A DNA stretch of 64,000 bases, taken from positions 62,001-126,000 of the forward strand of contig NZ_FNYY01000014.1 of NCBI RefSeq assembly GCF_900109145.1, given 5' to 3'. Positions 15,782 to 27,318 of the stretch are shown here, piece by piece. The notes beneath the pieces were generated by a model, which was not told where the DNA came from, did not search any database, and saw only the letters and a program-made list of their open reading frames with translations. How positions within the stretch are numbered: position 1 is the first letter of the stretch; each line of letters opens with the position of its first letter. Both the position numbers and the translations under genes were made by a program. Origin of the DNA: Marinovum algicola (GTDB lineage Bacteria > Pseudomonadota > Alphaproteobacteria > Rhodobacterales > Rhodobacteraceae).

Positions 15782-17350
15782 TCAGGCTCCTTGCGAGGCG
15801 CGCGCCGCGGCCAGCCCGTCCCAGACCGGGGCCAGGCCGTCACGCGCGTGCCGGTAGTTGGTAAAGAGGGTGTCATAAACCGGCACGAGGCCCGGGTCCG
15901 GCGCTTCCGGTTCGCCCAGAAGCGGGGTTGTCCAATCCGCGATGCAGGCGTCCATCGTGTCGTAGGCGCCGATCGCGACCGCTGCCATCATCGCGCAGCC
16001 CGCCGCGCCGGCCTCGTCGCGCGCCGAGACCCGGACCGGGGTGTCGAGCGCGGCCGCCAGCACCCGGCGCAGCGCGGCCGAGCGTGCCGCGCCGCCAGTC
16101 AGGCGCAACTCGCGCGGCATTTCGCCCATTGCCGAATAACAATCCCGGGCTGCCATGCCGAGGCCTTCGATCACCGCGCGGATCACGTCTGCGAAACGGT
16201 GGGTGGCGGTCAGCCCGACAAGGCTGGCGCGGGCATCGGCGTTGACAAAGGGGCCGCGCTCTCCGGCCTCGGAAATAAAGGGGTGGTAGACCAGCGCGCC
16301 GGGCTGCGACCGCGCCATCCAGCCGTCGATCCTGGCGACCATTTCGGCATGTGACGGCGCCTGGCCGACCTCGCCCATCAGGTCTTCGGCCAAGGCCAGC
16401 GCCCAGTCGATGTTGAGCGTCGCGGCCATGTTGGTCTGGACCTGGGTCACCAGATCCGGCACCGGCAGGCAGATCACGTAGCCGGTTCCCTCGGCATTGA
16501 GATGCACATCGCCGGAGTTCATCGCCCGCATGTGCACCCCGGTCGAGCCGACAGTGGAACAGGCCGCTCCGGCATCGCCGGTATGGACGCCGGCGCCAAG
16601 CGCCGTCATCACCATGTCGACATAGCCCAGCGACACCGGCGTGCCGGCCCTGAGCCCGGTCAGCGCGGCAGCCTCGGCGGTCAGGGGGCGGGTGTCCTGC
16701 GCCCCGTCGAGGATCTCGGGCAGGAGATGGCGGCGGGTCTCCAGCCCCAGCGCGGCGATCACCGTGTCGCTGTAGCGTCGGGTGCGGAAATCGCCGAAGG
16801 TGAAACTGGCTTCCGAGGGGTCGGTGGCGCGCACCCCGGTCAGGTTGAGAAACAGCCAGTCCTTGCAATGCAGCGCCACTTCGGCGCGGTCCAGCAGCTC
16901 GGGGCAGGTGGCGTTCATATGTGCCATCTGGCTGCCCTGCTGGCAGGTGTTGAGCCCGGTGCCGGTGGCCGCGAACCGGGCGCGTTCGTCTTTGCCCGAG
17001 GCCAGCCGCCGCACCGTCGGGGCCGCCCTTGCATCGAGCCAGAGCCAGGCGTCGCCCACCGCTTCGTTACCCTTGCCGGCCAGCCAGGTGCCATCGCCCT
17101 GGGCGGTCAGCGCCAGGGCGGCGGTGCGCCGTGCCAGCCCGTCCACCTTGTCGGCGAGCCCGCGCAGGGCGGCGGCACAATCGGCCCAGGTCTGCGGCAG
17201 CGACTGCGTGGCCGCGCCATCGGCGCCCATGACATAGGCATTGCGAACCGACGATGTGGCCAGTTGGCGGCCGCCCAGGTCGAAGGCCACTGCCTTGATC
17301 ACCGAGGTGCCGGCGTCGATGCCGATGATCAGGTCGGACGAATCGGCCAT
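15782..17350 (-). CDS. eryA: Erythritol kinase EryA (FGGY family)
   Basis: 522 residues. An N-terminal FGGY domain carries the ATP-site loop LIIGIDAGTSVIKAVAFDLG, and a C-terminal domain carries RELRLTGGAARS. It phosphorylates erythritol as the first step. The length equals known EryA proteins when translation starts at 17350, which has GGGAGG 7 nt upstream. The same frame stays open to 17659, but those codons cover an AT-rich promoter and have no similarity. First gene of eryABC(-ribH-eryD). Confidence 0.9.
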   Translation of the reverse strand: MADSSDLIIGIDAGTSVIKAVAFDLGGRQLATSSVRNAYVMGADGAATQSLPQTWADCAAALRGLADKVDGLARRTAALALTAQGDGTWLAGKGNEAVGDAWLWLDARAAPTVRRLASGKDERARFAATGTGLNTCQQGSQMAHMNATCPELLDRAEVALHCKDWLFLNLTGVRATDPSEASFTFGDFRTRRYSDTVIAALGLETRRHLLPEILDGAQDTRPLTAEAAALTGLRAGTPVSLGYVDMVMTALGAGVHTGDAGAACSTVGSTGVHMRAMNSGDVHLNAEGTGYVICLPVPDLVTQVQTNMAATLNIDWALALAEDLMGEVGQAPSHAEMVARIDGWMARSQPGALVYHPFISEAGERGPFVNADARASLVGLTATHRFADVIRAVIEGLGMAARDCYSAMGEMPRELRLTGGAARSAALRRVLAAALDTPVRVSARDEAGAAGCAMMAAVAIGAYDTMDACIADWTTPLLGEPEAPDPGLVPVYDTLFTNYRHARDGLAPVWDGLAAARASQGA

Positions 17351-17731
17351 GTCCTGCCTCCCTTGCCGTTGTTGCCCACCGCTTTCTCCTCCGAAATCCA
17401 GCTTTTCGCGCCGTTCGCGCGGCGCAGTCCCGGCTGCCGAAGGGCAGGCCGTACCGCGCCAGGTTGCATAGGGTGTAACACAGAAAAAATTCTCGGTGTG
17501 AAATTTTTTGCAGACAACGTAATTTTTTTCGAATATGGTTTGGTCAATCAGCGTGGATGTCATCCGCGGTGAGTCGATGGCCCCGAGCAGGGATTGAGGA
17601 GGTCCCGGGCCAACGTCAGGGGAGGAAGGGTTCAGCATCAAGCTGTTGGCCATTTCCACAACATGACCGCGCCGGCCGTGGCTGGCGCAGAATCACCAGG
17701 GTTCGGCGCGCCGGACCCGACAGGAAAGGAC
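17351..17731. promoter_or_regulatory. Divergent ery promoter region (eryA versus importer operon)
   Basis: 381 nt without a gene. The middle (17480-17545) is strikingly AT-rich for this GC-rich DNA. It holds an imperfect inverted repeat, AAAAAATTC (17484-17492) against GAAATTTTTT (17500-17509), a good candidate for EryD binding (inference). TTGACC, reading minus at 17542-17547, could be the eryA -35 element. I see no clear -10. AGGAAAGGAC at 17722-17731 is the Shine-Dalgarno of the next gene. The stretch 17560-17720 shows nothing recognisable. Confidence 0.45.
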
Positions 17732-18393
17732 ATGTCCGCAATGGCCACGATCGGCACCTTATCCGCAAGCGCTTCCAGGGCGACGCGACGCAAGGCAATC
17801 ACGGCTATCGTTATGGTTGTTCTGGCCGGCGCAATTGCCATCGACACCAAGGTGGTGACGATCGGCGGCGAAGAGGATCTGCGCCAGCAGGCCTTCGACC
17901 CTGACCGCTTTGGTCAGCAGGAGTTTCCGCGCATCCAGGAGTATGTCGCCGGCAAGGCGCCCGAGGCGGAGGCACTGGCCCGGGAGCTGGCCGCCGACAA
18001 GTCCGCCGCGATTGCCGCCCATGGCACCATGGCCGGGGCCTTTCCGGTGATGCCGGTGACCTTCACCGGCACCGTCGGCGCGGGCAAGTCGGGGATCTTC
18101 AGCGTCGCGGTCGAGGGGTTGCCCGAGGGCACCGGGGTGCGCGTGCAGACCGGCCCGGCAATCAATGGCACCGAGCTGCGCGACATCACCGGCGATATCG
18201 CGTTCGGCGCCTTCAAGAACCAGATCGAGTACCAGAACGCCGGCGCCGGCATCAACCGCGCCATGACCGCCGCGGTGCTCGACGGGCTCGACCGCGAGGC
18301 GCTGACCGGTCGGACGATCACCGTCACCGGGGCCTTTACCATGATCAATCCCAGGAACTGGCTGGTCACCCCGGTGGCGCTGGAGGTGCAGTG

Positions 18394-18394
<1 letters not shown>
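17732..18394 (+). CDS. DUF2291 family membrane-anchored periplasmic protein
   Basis: 220 residues. One N-terminal membrane segment (about 23-42, AITAIVMVVLAGAIAIDTKV) is followed by a periplasmic domain with MPVTFTGTVGAGKSG and AGINRAMTAAVLDGLD. The family regularly precedes sugar ABC importer genes in alphaproteobacteria, but its function is unknown. The start is set by AGGAAAGGAC directly upstream. Its TGA overlaps the ATPase ATG by 1 nt, so the two are cotranslated. A role in assembly or gating of the importer is only a guess. Confidence 0.8.
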
Positions 18395-20712
<2,318 letters not shown>

Positions 20713-20727
20713 ACGGAGATCCTCGAC

Positions 20728-21792
20728 ATGACCGATGTCACCACCACCAAGAAACCCGGCTCCGGCGGGCTGAGGGCGCAGCTCTTTGGCAAGGACGCCA
20801 ATCTCGTCCAGATCCTTCTGGAAGGCCGCGCCTTCTTTGCGCTGATCGCCATCATCCTGATCTTTTCCGTACTGTCGCCAAACTATGCCACGGTGTCGAA
20901 CTTTCTGATCATGGCCAATCACGTGGCGATCTTCGGCCTGTTGTCGATCGGCATGATGCTGGTGATCCTCAATGGCGGGATCGACCTGTCGGTTGGATCG
21001 GTCTTGGGGCTGACCGGTGTCTTTGCCGGCTTCCTGATGCAGGGGGTCGAGCTGGAATCGGCCGGGGTCATCCTCTATCCGCCGGTCTGGGCCGTGGTGG
21101 TGCTGACGCTTGCCCTTGGCGCCTTTGTCGGCGCGATCAACGGCATACTGATCGCCTTTTTCCGGGTGCCGGCCTTCGTCGCCACATTGGGATCGCTCTA
21201 TGTGGCGCGCGGCGTGGCGCTCTTGATGACCAACGGGCTGACCTTCAACAATCTTTCGGGCACGCCCGAATTCGGCAACACCGGGTTCAACTGGCTCGGC
21301 TTCAACCGTATCGGCGGCGTGCCCATCGGGGTGATCGTGCTGGCCGGGGTGGCGATTGCCGCCGGGCTTTTGCTGGCGCGCACCGCCTTTGGCCGCTGGC
21401 TCTATGCCTCGGGCGGCAACGAACGTGCCGCAGAGCTTTCGGGCGTGCCGGTCAAGAAGGTGCAGATCACGGTTTACGTGCTCTCGGGCGTCTGTGCCGC
21501 CATCGCCGGGCTGGTGCTGTCATCACAGCTGACCTCGGCCGGCCCCACCGCCGGCACCACCTATGAGCTGACCGCCATTGCCGCGGTTGTCGTCGGCGGC
21601 GCATCGCTGATGGGGGGGCGCGGCAAGGTGAGCGGCACGCTGCTCGGCGCCTTCGTCATCGGCTTTCTGTCGGACGGCCTCGTCATCATCGGCGTCTCGT
21701 CCTACTGGCAGACCGTCTTTACCGGCGCGGTCATCGTGCTCGCCGTGATGCTCAACTCCATCCAATACGGGAGCAAGGGCCGCAAGGCCTGA
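20728..21792 (+). CDS. eryF: Erythritol ABC importer permease (RbsC family, EryF-like)
   Basis: 354 residues with about 10 hydrophobic helices. Family marks: GMMLVILNGGIDLSVGSVLGL (about residues 70-90) and VVVGGASLMGGRGKVSGTLLG (about 290-310). It forms the inner-membrane channel with the fused ATPase. It starts 15 nt after the ATPase stop. The ery assignment comes from its position. Confidence 0.9.
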   Translation: MTDVTTTKKPGSGGLRAQLFGKDANLVQILLEGRAFFALIAIILIFSVLSPNYATVSNFLIMANHVAIFGLLSIGMMLVILNGGIDLSVGSVLGLTGVFAGFLMQGVELESAGVILYPPVWAVVVLTLALGAFVGAINGILIAFFRVPAFVATLGSLYVARGVALLMTNGLTFNNLSGTPEFGNTGFNWLGFNRIGGVPIGVIVLAGVAIAAGLLLARTAFGRWLYASGGNERAAELSGVPVKKVQITVYVLSGVCAAIAGLVLSSQLTSAGPTAGTTYELTAIAAVVVGGASLMGGRGKVSGTLLGAFVIGFLSDGLVIIGVSSYWQTVFTGAVIVLAVMLNSIQYGSKGRKA

Positions 21793-21812
21793 TCCCGCCG
21801 CAGTTTCGCGCA

Positions 21813-21859
21813 TCTTCGGGCGAAGAGACCCGACGCGAAGACCCGCCGGTTCGCCGGCG
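21813..21859 (+). other. Two short stem-loops between eryF and eryG
   Basis: TCTTC-GGGC-GAAGA at 21813-21826 and CGCCGG-TTCG-CCGGCG at 21844-21859, the latter with a stable UUCG tetraloop. They lie in the 95-nt gap before the binding-protein gene. Such structures often protect the binding-protein end of the message from decay, giving more of it than of the membrane subunits (inference). Confidence 0.5.
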
Positions 21860-21887
21860 CCCACCAAACCCAAGGGAGAGAGAACCA

Positions 21888-22832
21888 ATGATCACATTCA
21901 CCAAACGCACGCTTCTGGCCGCGGCCGCCGCGCTGCCGCTGATGGCGGGCTCGGCCTGGGCCGAGGGCCTGATCTCGATCATCGTCACCGACCCGGCCAA
22001 CCCCTATTGGTTCACTGAAGGCGAAGTCGCCAAGGCCACCGCCGAAGAGCTGGGCTATGACGCCACCGTGGCGGCGCACAAGGGGGACACCAACGTCGAA
22101 TCCAACCTGATCGATGCCGCGATCACCAATGGCGCCAAGGCGATCATCCTCGACCCGGCCAATGCCGACGGCTCCGTCGGCGTGGTCCGCAAGGCCACCG
22201 CGGCCGGCATCCCGGTCTTTCTGGTGAACGCCGAGATCAACGAGTCCGGCATTGCCATCGCGCAGCTGGTGTCGAACAACGCGCAGGGCGCGGCGCTTGG
22301 CGCGGTTCAGTTCCAGTCGCTGGTGGGGGATGCGGCGACCTATGTCGAATTCTTCGGCAACCCCGCCGACAACAACGCCGCAACCCGGTCGAACGGTTAT
22401 GAGACCGTGCTGAGCCAGTATCCCGACCTCGAAAAGGCCGCCGAGGAAGTGGCCAACTGGGACCGCACCCAAGGTTACAACAAGATGCAGTCGATCATCC
22501 AAGCCAACCCGGAGATCGACGCGGTGATCTCGGGCAACGACGAAATGGCGCTGGGGGCGATTGCCGCGCTGAAAGAGGCCGGCAAGCTCGAGGGTGTGGT
22601 TGTCGGCGGCTTTGACGGTTCGCCGGATGCGGTGGAAGCGGTCAAGGCCGGCGAAATGGCCTATACGGTCCTGCAACCGGTCGCCGTCTTTTCCCGCGAA
22701 GCGGTGATCCAGGCCGATTATTACATCAAGAATGGCACGCCGATGGTCAGCGAGGAAAAGCAGCTGTTCGACTGCCTGCTGATCACCCCGGACAATGTGG
22801 CCGATTACACTGCGGCCTTCACGCTGTCGTAA
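21888..22832 (+). CDS. eryG: Erythritol ABC importer substrate-binding protein (EryG-like)
   Basis: 314 residues. Periplasmic sugar-binding protein of the ribose/galactose type. The signal peptide runs to about residue 25 (LLAAAAALPLMAGSAWA before EGLIS). The mature part has IIVTDPANPYWFTEGE, AIILDPANADGSVG and ISGNDEMALGAIAAL, typical of this fold. It captures the polyol for the importer. A strong AGGGAGAGAG Shine-Dalgarno precedes it. A terminator follows. Confidence 0.91.
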   Translation: MITFTKRTLLAAAAALPLMAGSAWAEGLISIIVTDPANPYWFTEGEVAKATAEELGYDATVAAHKGDTNVESNLIDAAITNGAKAIILDPANADGSVGVVRKATAAGIPVFLVNAEINESGIAIAQLVSNNAQGAALGAVQFQSLVGDAATYVEFFGNPADNNAATRSNGYETVLSQYPDLEKAAEEVANWDRTQGYNKMQSIIQANPEIDAVISGNDEMALGAIAALKEAGKLEGVVVGGFDGSPDAVEAVKAGEMAYTVLQPVAVFSREAVIQADYYIKNGTPMVSEEKQLFDCLLITPDNVADYTAAFTLS

Positions 22833-22846
22833 TCGCAACCCTTGCA

Positions 22847-22888
22847 ACGGGCGCGCGGGTTCGACCGCGCGCCCGTCTCTTGTTGTTC
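22847..22888 (+). terminator. Terminator of the erythritol importer operon
   Basis: Perfect 11-bp arms ACGGGCGCGCG (22847-22857) and CGCGCGCCCGT (22866-22876) around an 8-nt loop, followed by the T-rich stretch CTCTTGTTGTT. It separates the importer operon from the convergent WYL regulator, which ends at 22891. Confidence 0.78.
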
Positions 22889-22890
22889 GG

Positions 22891-23625
22891 TCACAGGGAC
22901 AGGTCGTCGTCGGCCAGCGAGGGCTCGAAGGCTTGCTTTGGCAGCAAGCGGAAATGAGCGCCGGTTAGTTTGCCTGACACCATGCGATCACAGCGAAAGA
23001 TGCGCGGCCCCTGTCTGAGATGATCAAGGGCCACGACATACCAAATCGGATATTTCAGCAAAAGGTAATGAGGCTCTATCTGCCGAGCGGAGGTGTCGCC
23101 ATCCTCCCTCTTGTAGCGTATTTCTAAGATTTCCTGATCGACAAAGGCCTGGTGCAAGGTCTGGACGACGCGTTTCGGCGGGGCTGTAGCGCCGGCCTGA
23201 ACGAAGGTTGATGCGGTGACCCCGATCAGAATGCGGGATTTCAGCCGGTTCACCTTCTGGCGCTTTTCCGGTGAGAAGGACGCCACCAATTGCCGCCGGA
23301 CGGACCCCAGGCTTGCCAGGAACATCGGCGAATTCATGCGTTCCGCGACCGCGATGCTGATCAGAAGATCGACCGCCTCGGCATAGGCCAGGTTCAACCT
23401 GCCGACGCCCCAGTTCCGATCAAGACGCACCCCGCCGCCGCGCCCGCGATCGGCGTCGATCTGCATGCCCTGCTCGCGCATGAGCGACAGATCCCGCGCA
23501 ATTGTTCGCGTGCTGACACCGTGGTGGCGCGCAAGCTCTCCGACCGTGCAATGCACGTCCTGCTTCAGCTGGACGGCAAGCATCTCCATCCGTCTCAGCC
23601 GGTCATGCGCATTTGCCCGTGTCAT
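22891..23625 (-). CDS. HTH-WYL (YafY-type) transcriptional regulator
   Basis: 244 residues. An N-terminal winged helix (CTVGELARHHGVSTRTIARD, about 26-45) is followed by a WYL domain whose core here reads YPIWYVVALDH (Val for the usual Leu of WYL). WYL regulators respond to small ligands or nucleic acids and often control a divergent gene. A 25-bp palindrome lies 6 nt upstream of the start, so autoregulation and control of the divergent VOC gene are likely. Confidence 0.88.
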   Translation of the reverse strand: MTRANAHDRLRRMEMLAVQLKQDVHCTVGELARHHGVSTRTIARDLSLMREQGMQIDADRGRGGGVRLDRNWGVGRLNLAYAEAVDLLISIAVAERMNSPMFLASLGSVRRQLVASFSPEKRQKVNRLKSRILIGVTASTFVQAGATAPPKRVVQTLHQAFVDQEILEIRYKREDGDTSARQIEPHYLLLKYPIWYVVALDHLRQGPRIFRCDRMVSGKLTGAHFRLLPKQAFEPSLADDDLSL

Positions 23626-23630
23626 CGAAC

Positions 23631-23655
23631 AAATATGACATAAACTGTCTTATTT
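23631..23655. promoter_or_regulatory. Operator-like palindrome of the WYL regulator
   Basis: Arms AAATATGACA (23631-23640) and TGTCTTATTT (23646-23655) are symmetric at 9 of 10 positions around a 5-bp spacer. It sits between the divergent WYL and VOC genes, 6 nt before the regulator start, in an AT-rich stretch. Its position fits repression of both genes. Confidence 0.6.
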
Positions 23656-23735
23656 AACAATATGACGGCCCCGCGGCCGGGGCCAAGGCAGCCACCGGGC
23701 CCGCATGACCCCAGAACGGAAGAGAGAGCATACAG

Positions 23736-24092
23736 ATGAAAATGAATTACTTCGTTGTCGGTGCAAACGACATGCAGGCATCAAGGGCCTTCTACGACGC
23801 GCTGTTTGCGCAGTCCGGGCTTCAGACCATGGCGGCGTCCGAGCGGATGACCTATTGGCTCGGAGAGGATTTCGCATTTGCAACTGCGATCCCTTTCGAC
23901 GGGCAACCGGCCACCACCGGCAACGGCACGATGGTCGGGTTCTGCGTCGGAGCGGCGGACGCCGTCAAACGCCTGCATGCGCTGGCCATCGATCTCGGCG
24001 GCACTTGCGAGGGCGCGCCGCATCAGCGGGGGCCGAAGTTCTCGGCCTATGTGAGAGACCTGGACGGCAACAAGCTGTGCTTTTCCGACTGA
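23736..24092 (+). CDS. VOC superfamily (glyoxalase/bleomycin resistance fold) protein
   Basis: 118 residues, one VOC module pair: YFVVGANDMQASRAFYDALF at the N-terminus and YVRDLDGNKLCF at the C-terminus. Such proteins bind metal and act on dicarbonyls or sequester drugs. The substrate is unknown. It is divergent from a WYL regulator, a pairing often seen for inducible small VOC proteins. A small hairpin (GCCCGG/CCGGGC, 24100-24118) follows the stop. Confidence 0.8.
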   Translation: MKMNYFVVGANDMQASRAFYDALFAQSGLQTMAASERMTYWLGEDFAFATAIPFDGQPATTGNGTMVGFCVGAADAVKRLHALAIDLGGTCEGAPHQRGPKFSAYVRDLDGNKLCFSD

Positions 24093-24131
24093 GCGCAAAG
24101 CCCGGCCGCGATCCGGGCGGCGCGGGTCCAG

Positions 24132-25160
24132 TCAGCGCGCGCCCCAGGTGTCGGACAGGCGGTAGCCCTGTGGCCAGGGATCGTCAGGGTCGAGCATGTG
24201 CTGGTGAATGCCGGTGATCCAGCCCCGGCCCGAGATCTCGGGCCGGATCGCCGGGTGGCCGGCCAGCGTCGTTTCGCCGAGGATGGTGCCGCCGAAGGTC
24301 GAGCCGATCAGCGAGCGCGCGGTCAGCCGGTCGCCGGTCTTCATCCGGCCACGGGCATGCAGCACGGCCATCCGCGCCGAAAGCGCGGTGCCGGTGGGGG
24401 ACCGGTCGACCTTGCCCGGCTGGATGGCGACGGCGGCCCCGGTTTCCAAGCCGTCCGCCCCCTCTTTCAGCGGCCCGGCGAAAAGACAAAAGGAGATGTG
24501 GCGCCACTCCGGGTTTTCGGGGTGGGCGAACCCGAGCTGGGCGTTGGCGGCATTGGTGATGCGGACGCCCAGGCGCGCGATGTCATGCGCCTCGTCCTCG
24601 CTCAGCGCAAACCCCAAGGCGGCGGCGTCGACGATCACGAAACTGTCGCCGCCATAGGCAATGTCCACCGTCAGCGCACCGAGGCCCGCGACCTCCAGCG
24701 GCGCATCGAGCCGGGTGGCAAAGGCGGGCAGGTTCTGGACAAAGATGCGTTCGGCCTTGCCATTCCGGCACGCGGCCCGGACCCGGACAAGACCGCCCGG
24801 CGCTTCGAGCACAAGGTGGGTTTCCGGCTCCTGCATCGGCACCAGGCCGCCATCGAGAAGCACGGTGGCGACGCAGATCGCGTTCGAGCCGGACATCGGC
24901 GGCGTGTCCTCGGGCTCCATGATGATCCAGGCCGCCTGCGCCTCGGGGTGTTTTGGCGGCACCAGCAGGTTGACGTGACGAAAGACCCCGCCGCGCGGCT
25001 CGTTCAGGACAAAGTTGCGCAGCGTCTCGTCGCCGGCGATCCAGCGGCTTTGTTCCCAGACGGTCTCGCCCGGCGGCGGCAGCACGCCACCGACAATGAC
25101 GTCGCCGACCTCGCCCTCGGCATGGGCCGAGATCACGTGAACGGTCTTGACCGAGCGCAT
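24132..25160 (-). CDS. Proline racemase superfamily protein with Ser/Thr in place of both catalytic cysteines
   Basis: 342 residues. The family includes proline racemase and 4-hydroxyproline epimerase (Cys/Cys or Ser/Cys) and trans-3-hydroxy-L-proline dehydratase (Cys/Thr). Here the first catalytic position is Ser90 in PPMSGSN and the second Thr256 in DRSPTGT, so neither cysteine is present. Other family marks are kept ([21 protein letters not shown]). It overlaps no neighbour and lies 1 nt after an N-methylproline-type demethylase, so an N-methylated or hydroxylated proline is a likely substrate class. The exact reaction cannot be predicted. Confidence 0.83.
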   Translation of the reverse strand: MRSVKTVHVISAHAEGEVGDVIVGGVLPPPGETVWEQSRWIAGDETLRNFVLNEPRGGVFRHVNLLVPPKHPEAQAAWIIMEPEDTPPMSGSNAICVATVLLDGGLVPMQEPETHLVLEAPGGLVRVRAACRNGKAERIFVQNLPAFATRLDAPLEVAGLGALTVDIAYGGDSFVIVDAAALGFALSEDEAHDIARLGVRITNAANAQLGFAHPENPEWRHISFCLFAGPLKEGADGLETGAAVAIQPGKVDRSPTGTALSARMAVLHARGRMKTGDRLTARSLIGSTFGGTILGETTLAGHPAIRPEISGRGWITGIHQHMLDPDDPWPQGYRLSDTWGAR

Positions 25161-25161
25161 G

Positions 25162-27198
25162 TCAGAGCACCTTGCAAAGCCGCAAGGCGTCGTAGATCGC
25201 CGCGTGGGTGTTGCGCGCGGCCACGGCGTCGCCGATGCGAAAGAGCTGGTAGGCGCCCTGGGGATTGCGGATCACTGTTTGCGGGCGGCCCGCGATCAGC
25301 GCCTCGTAATCCACCTCGCCGTGGTTGCTGGAGCCGTCGCGCAGTTCGAAATAGAGCTCGTCCAGCGGCCGCGTGCCGTGGTTGACCACTACCTGATCGA
25401 CGCGCCGTTCGCGGGTGAAACCGCCGTAATCGCTGCCCAGAACGGCGCGCAGCGCATTTCCCTCGCGGCTCACGGCGTCAAGCTTCCAGGTCACGGTGAA
25501 GGTCACGTCGCGTTGCTGCAATTCGCGCATCGCGGGGGTGAGCGACATCGCCATGACCTCGGAGGCGATGCTGCGGTCGCGGGTGACGATCTCGACCCTG
25601 GCACCGGTGGCGGCGATCTTCTCGGCCGCCTGGAGGCCGGCGTAATCGCCCGCATCGTCATAGATCAGCACGGTCTCGCCCGGGGTCACGTCGCCCGACA
25701 GGATATCCCAGGTCGAGACGACCTGGCCGTTGCCGTCGGAGAGCACCTCGGTGTGGGGCAGGCCGCCGGTGGCCACGATCACCACCTCGGGCCGCTCGGC
25801 TTGCACCGTCTCGGGGTCGGCGACGCTGTTGAAGCGGAAGGTCACGCCCAACCGGGTGCATTCCTCGAAGCGCCACTGGATGAGCTGGATCATCTCGGCC
25901 CGGCGCGGTGTCTGCGCGGTCAGCCGGACCTGTCCGCCGGGATCGTTGGCCGCCTCGTGCACGATCACCTCGTGGCCCCGTTCGGCGGCGACCCGCGCCG
26001 CCTCCAGCCCGGCGGGACCGGCACCGATCACCACCACGCGGCGACGCGCCCCGGCCGCGGGAACGCTGTGCGGCTGCTCCAGCTCGCGCCCTGTTGCCGG
26101 GTTGTGCAGGCAGAGCGCCATGCCGCCCTGGTAGATGCGGTCGAGGCAGTAATTGGCGCCGACGCAGGGCCGTATGCGCTCTTCCTCGCCGCGCAGGATC
26201 TTGGCCATGATATGCGGGTCGGCCATATGCGCGCGCGTCATGCCGACCATGTCGAGCTTGCCCGAGGCAATGGCGTGGCGGGCGGTGGCCACGTCCTGGA
26301 TCTTGGCGGCGTGGAACGTGGGAAACTGGGTCGCGGCGCGGATTTCGCCGGCAAAGTCGAGATGCGGGTTCGACCGCATGCCCTGCACCGGGATCACATC
26401 GGTCAGCGCCGCATCGGTGTCGATATGGCCACGGATCACGTTGAGAAAATCGACAAGGCCGCTGTTTTTCAGCCGGCGGGAGATCTCCAATCCCTCTTCC
26501 CTGGTTATGCCGCCGGCCATGTCCTCGTCGGCGACATAGCGGATTCCGACAAGGAAATCGGCCCCCACCCGGGCGCGAACCGCCGACAGCACCTCCATCG
26601 ACAGCCGCATGCGGTTTTCGAGGTCGCCTCCGTATCGGCCGTCAAGATCGTTGGTGGCGGGCGACCAGAACTGATCGAGCAGGTGGCCATAGGCCTGCAA
26701 CTCGATGCCGTCGAGACCGGCGGCCTTCATTCGTTCGGCGGCATCGGCGTAATCCTCGACGATGCGGGCGATGTCCCATTCCTCGGCCTTCTTCGGAAAG
26801 GCCTTGTGCGAGGCTTCGCGCTCAAAGCTCGACGAGACCACCGGCAGCCAGTCGGCCTTGTCCCAACGGGTGCGGCGGCCGAGATGGGTGAGCTGGATCA
26901 TCACCGCGCAATCGTGATCGTGGCATTCGTCGGCGAGCTTTTTCATCCAGCCGACCACCTCGTCCTTCCAGGCGAGGATGTTGTTGAAGACCGGCGGGCT
27001 GTCGCGCGCCACCGAGGCCGAGCCCGCCGTCATCGTGAGCGCCACGCCGGCACGGGCGCGTTCGACATGATAGGCGCGGTAACGGTCCTTGGGCATGCCG
27101 TCCTCGGGATAGGCCGGTTCGTGGCTGGTGATCATCAGCCGGTTTTTCAGCCGCAGGTGCTTCAGATCGTAGGGCTGGAGAAGGGGATCATTGGACAT
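25162..27198 (-). CDS. NADH:flavin oxidoreductase, N-methylproline demethylase type
   Basis: 678 residues. Residues 1-370 are an old-yellow-enzyme barrel ([32 protein letters not shown]). A cysteine cluster for 4Fe-4S follows ([12 protein letters not shown], then CLHNPATG). The C-terminal half binds FAD and NAD(P) ([20 protein letters not shown]). This is the architecture of dimethylglycine/trimethylamine dehydrogenase relatives, and the N-terminal signature is that of StcD-type N-methylproline demethylases of stachydrine catabolism. Its start is at 27198 because upstream codons lie in the promoter. It forms an operon with the proline-racemase-family gene and is divergent from tetR. Confidence 0.82.
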   Translation of the reverse strand: MSNDPLLQPYDLKHLRLKNRLMITSHEPAYPEDGMPKDRYRAYHVERARAGVALTMTAGSASVARDSPPVFNNILAWKDEVVGWMKKLADECHDHDCAVMIQLTHLGRRTRWDKADWLPVVSSSFEREASHKAFPKKAEEWDIARIVEDYADAAERMKAAGLDGIELQAYGHLLDQFWSPATNDLDGRYGGDLENRMRLSMEVLSAVRARVGADFLVGIRYVADEDMAGGITREEGLEISRRLKNSGLVDFLNVIRGHIDTDAALTDVIPVQGMRSNPHLDFAGEIRAATQFPTFHAAKIQDVATARHAIASGKLDMVGMTRAHMADPHIMAKILRGEEERIRPCVGANYCLDRIYQGGMALCLHNPATGRELEQPHSVPAAGARRRVVVIGAGPAGLEAARVAAERGHEVIVHEAANDPGGQVRLTAQTPRRAEMIQLIQWRFEECTRLGVTFRFNSVADPETVQAERPEVVIVATGGLPHTEVLSDGNGQVVSTWDILSGDVTPGETVLIYDDAGDYAGLQAAEKIAATGARVEIVTRDRSIASEVMAMSLTPAMRELQQRDVTFTVTWKLDAVSREGNALRAVLGSDYGGFTRERRVDQVVVNHGTRPLDELYFELRDGSSNHGEVDYEALIAGRPQTVIRNPQGAYQLFRIGDAVAARNTHAAIYDALRLCKVL

Positions 27199-27318
27199 GA
27201 CACGGGCCTCGTTTGGCGTTCGTGGGCATCCTCCGGCAAAATGTTCACTTGTGTCAATTAAAAGTTCATCAGTGACTATTTTCTTGTGGCATCGGCCGGC
27301 GCGGCCTATTCTGGCGGC
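27199..27318. promoter_or_regulatory. Divergent promoter between demethylase operon and tetR
   Basis: 120 nt with an AT-rich core (27240-27285). It contains a perfect TTGACA reading minus (complement at 27252-27257) and imperfect inverted half-sites GTTCACT (27243-27249) and AGTGAC (27271-27276). These are plausible TetR contacts, but I cannot define the operator. Confidence 0.35.

Noticed and set aside
13369-16354. Long plus-strand frames over eryC, eryB and eryA
   Set aside because: They mirror well-defined minus-strand enzymes and show no family motifs; high GC keeps such frames open.
17351-17659. N-terminal extension of erythritol kinase
   Set aside because: The extra codons run through the AT-rich ery promoter. 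The start at 17350 has a good Shine-Dalgarno and gives the usual length.
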